From Oscillospiraceae bacterium (lineage in GTDB: Bacteria > Bacillota > Clostridia > Oscillospirales > CAG-272), in NCBI GenBank assembly GCA_003343845.1, contig QAKK01000039.1:1-64000 (forward strand): a stretch of DNA of 64,000 nucleotides, read 5' to 3'. The position numbers and the translations under genes are program-made. The first letter of the stretch is position 1. Each line of letters begins with the position of its first letter. Shown piece after piece: positions 61,869 through 64,000 of this stretch. The notes beneath the pieces are model-generated. The model was not told the origin of the DNA. It saw only the letters and a program-made list of their open reading frames with translations, and did not search any database.

Positions 61869-62354
61869 ATGGCAAAGCAGATGCACTATACCAAAGAGGG
61901 CTATCAGGCGCTCGTTGACGAGCTGGATTACCTGAAGACAACCCGGCGCGCCGAGGTCAAGGAGGCGCTTGCCGTCGCCCGTTCCTACGGCGACCTTTCG
62001 GAGAACAGTGAATACGACGAGGCACGCAATGAGCAGGCAAAGGTCGAGAGCCGCATTACCGAGCTGGAAGGGCTGATCCTGCACGCAATCGTCGTGGACG
62101 AGTCCGAGGTGGACCATTCCAAGGTCAGCGTCGGCTCGATCGTCAAGGTTGAGAAGCACGGCAAGGAAGTCGAGTATACGATCGTCGGCTCCAACGAGGT
62201 GGATTTCTGGACGGGCAAGATCTCGGATCAGTCCCCCATCGGCGCAGCGCTGATCGGCGCGCGTGAGGGCGACACCGTCACGGTGGAGACGCCGGACGGC
62301 ACGAGCTATCCGCTGAAGCTGCTTTCGGTTTCGCGCGTGAAGCTCAATGGTTAA
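61869..62354 (+). CDS. greA: Transcription elongation factor GreA
   Basis: This 161-aa factor rescues backtracked RNA polymerase. The N-terminal coiled coil carries the acidic tip GDLSENSEYDEAR, and the C-terminal FKBP-like domain shows VGSNEVDFWTGKISDQSPIG. GAAAGAGG precedes the ATG. It is 23 nt from lysS, a common greA-lysS arrangement in Clostridia. Confidence 0.96.
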   Translation: MAKQMHYTKEGYQALVDELDYLKTTRRAEVKEALAVARSYGDLSENSEYDEARNEQAKVESRITELEGLILHAIVVDESEVDHSKVSVGSIVKVEKHGKEVEYTIVGSNEVDFWTGKISDQSPIGAALIGAREGDTVTVETPDGTSYPLKLLSVSRVKLNG

Positions 62355-62377
62355 GACAGAATAAAGGAAGTACGAAG

Positions 62378-64000
62378 ATGGCAGAAAATCAGACACCCAT
62401 GACCGAAACGAACAATACAAACGAGCTTGCGGTGCGCCGTGAGAAGCTCGCCGCGCTCACTGCGGCGGGCAAAAACCCGTTTGAGCTGACCTCCTTTGAT
62501 GTCAATGCGCACAGCGAGGCGATCAAGGCGGACTTCGATGCCTATGAGGGCAAGGACGTGCAGATCGCCGGCAGAATCGTCGGCAAGCGCGTCATGGGCA
62601 AGGCGAGCTTCATGCACCTGCTGGATCGCGACGGCAAGATCCAGGTCTATGTCAAGCGCGACGACATCGGCACGGACGAATACGCCGACTTCAAGAAGTA
62701 CGACATCGGCGACATCGTCGGTGTCACCGGCTTTGTGTTCCGCACGCAGACCGGCGAGGTTTCGGTGCACGCCAAGGCAATCGTTCTGCTGTCCAAGTCA
62801 CTCCTGCCCCTGCCCGAGAAGTTTCACGGGCTGAAGGATCAGGATCTGCGCTACAGACAGCGCTATGTCGACCTCATTGTCAATCCCGAGGTCAAGCGCA
62901 ATTTTGTCATCCGTTCGCAGTTTATCAAATTCCTGCGGAATTACCTCGATAATATGAACTATATCGAGGTTGAGACACCCGTGCTCAACACCATCGCGGG
63001 CGGCGCTGCGGCGCGCCCGTTTGTCACGCACCACAACACGCTCGACATTGACATGTACATGCGCATCGCCACCGAGCTGCCGCTCAAGCGGCTGATCGTC
63101 GGCGGCATGGATCGCGTCTACGAAGTGGGCAGAATCTTCCGCAACGAGGGCATGGACCCGAAGCACAATCCCGAGTTCACTACGGTGGAGCTGTACCAGG
63201 CGTATGCCGATTTCCACAATATGATGGACATTGCCGAGGGCATCCTTTCGGGCGCCGCCAAGGCGATTCACGGCACCTATACGCTTGCGTGGCTGGGCGA
63301 GACCATCGATCTCACGCCCGGCTGGCGCAGACTGACTATGGTGGATGCGGTCAAGGAATACGTCGGCATCGACTTCGGCGCGATCACCGACGACGCCGAG
63401 GCGGTTGCCGCAGCAAAGGCGCAGGGCGTTGAGCTGGCGCCTGCAGCCGAGAAGACCTGGGGCAACGCACTCTATGCCTGCTTTGATCAGAAGGTCGAGG
63501 AGAAGCTCATTCAGCCGACCTTCATCACGATGTACCCCGTCGAGGTCTCCCCGCTCACCAAGCGCAGCCCCGCCGACCCGCGCCTGACCGAGCGCTTTGA
63601 GCTGTTCATCTGCCACAGCGAACTGGCGAATGCCTATTCCGAGCTGAACGATCCGCTGGATCAGCGCGAGCGCTTTGTCAAGCAGGCAGAGCAGCGCCAG
63701 CGCGGCGACGACGAAACCGAAATGCTCGATGAGGATTTCCTCACCGCGCTCGAATACGGCATGCCGCCCACGGGCGGTATGGGCATGGGCATCGACCGCT
63801 GCGTCATGCTGATGACCGGCGCCGATACCATCCGCGATGTTCTTCTGTTCCCGACAATGAAGCCGTTGGACGCGCCCAAGTCGGAGAAGAAGTCGGAGGC
63901 AGCGGCGCAGACGGCGTCCGCAGCACCGGAAAAGATTGACTTCTCCAAGGTGGAGATTGAGCCGCTGTTTACGGATTTTGTGGATTTTGACACCTTCTCG
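62378..64000 (+). CDS. lysS: Lysyl-tRNA synthetase, class II (cut by the window edge)
   Basis: The frame is open from the ATG at 62378 (AAAGGAAG upstream) to the window end, 541 codons. The OB-fold anticodon domain (ADFDAYEGKDVQIAGRIVGKR, in part) is followed by motif 1 (RYVDLIVNPEVKRNF), motif 2 (GRIFRNEGMDPKHNPEFT) and motif 3 (GMGIDRCVMLMTG). The usual end (VLLFPTMKPLD) is passed at about residue 493. The frame continues through an Ala/Lys/Glu-rich linker into EPLFTDFVDFDTFS, so there is a C-terminal extension of unknown length. Confidence 0.95.
   Translation, partial: MAENQTPMTETNNTNELAVRREKLAALTAAGKNPFELTSFDVNAHSEAIKADFDAYEGKDVQIAGRIVGKRVMGKASFMHLLDRDGKIQVYVKRDDIGTDEYADFKKYDIGDIVGVTGFVFRTQTGEVSVHAKAIVLLSKSLLPLPEKFHGLKDQDLRYRQRYVDLIVNPEVKRNFVIRSQFIKFLRNYLDNMNYIEVETPVLNTIAGGAAARPFVTHHNTLDIDMYMRIATELPLKRLIVGGMDRVYEVGRIFRNEGMDPKHNPEFTTVELYQAYADFHNMMDIAEGILSGAAKAIHGTYTLAWLGETIDLTPGWRRLTMVDAVKEYVGIDFGAITDDAEAVAAAKAQGVELAPAAEKTWGNALYACFDQKVEEKLIQPTFITMYPVEVSPLTKRSPADPRLTERFELFICHSELANAYSELNDPLDQRERFVKQAEQRQRGDDETEMLDEDFLTALEYGMPPTGGMGMGIDRCVMLMTGADTIRDVLLFPTMKPLDAPKSEKKSEAAAQTASAAPEKIDFSKVEIEPLFTDFVDFDTFS

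Overview
The window is GC-rich and densely coded, with strong Shine-Dalgarno sites (GGAGG), consensus sigma-A promoters and hairpin-plus-T-tract terminators. SpoVB-type, SLH-domain, rubrerythrin and VanY-type genes, and an F-type ATP synthase in atpBEF-A-G-D-C order, point to an anaerobic Clostridia bacterium, most likely in or near the Oscillospiraceae/Ruminococcaceae. That assignment is inference from gene content. No rRNA, tRNA or CRISPR array was seen.

Left part (1-16.5 kb): a sugar ABC importer (lipoprotein plus two permeases) is followed by malQ, suggesting maltodextrin uptake and use. The operon is flanked by two copies of an ~80-bp dispersed repeat, and malQ is preceded by a run of hairpins that includes a three-way junction. 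A more AT-rich island follows, holding an unknown protein and an internally deleted RAYT-type transposase. Leftward genes come next: a duplicated-domain lipoprotein, a sigma factor with a DUF4367-type anti-sigma candidate, gpmI, a phosphodiesterase and an LtaS-like sulfatase. A rightward three-gene cassette of small proteins of unknown function then precedes a leftward rubrerythrin whose ribosome-binding site lies inside a perfect hairpin.

Middle (16.7-31.3 kb): a B12-type radical SAM enzyme converges on a PqqD-like plus S26-peptidase pair. A VanY-type carboxypeptidase follows, reading from one of two copies of a duplicated promoter. Next come two small membrane proteins, two tandem CNNM/CBS (CorC/HlyC) proteins and the ATP synthase operon. 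The operon has no delta gene (atpH): atpF overlaps atpA by 8 nt. Its c subunit carries a signal-peptide-like N-terminal extension. A TetR-family gene interrupted by one in-frame stop ends this part.

Right part (31.4-64 kb): a surface module of a 2540-aa Ig-like secreted protein, a 2196-aa SLH-anchored protein and an SLH-anchored subtilase is followed by an orphan barstar. A leftward pair includes an unusual fusion of a DEDDh 3'-5' exonuclease to a maltose-O-acetyltransferase-type enzyme. The window then runs rightward: SpoVB-like flippase, SbcD/YhaO-like nuclease, YhaN-like ATPase, rsmE, a membrane protein, a PucR/CdaR-type regulator, ftsE-ftsX with an M23 hydrolase and an S41 protease (division and cell-wall hydrolysis), greA and a lysS cut by the window edge.

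The observations I rate highest are the exonuclease-acetyltransferase fusion, the delta-less ATP synthase locus with its atypical c subunit, and the rubrerythrin leader hairpin.
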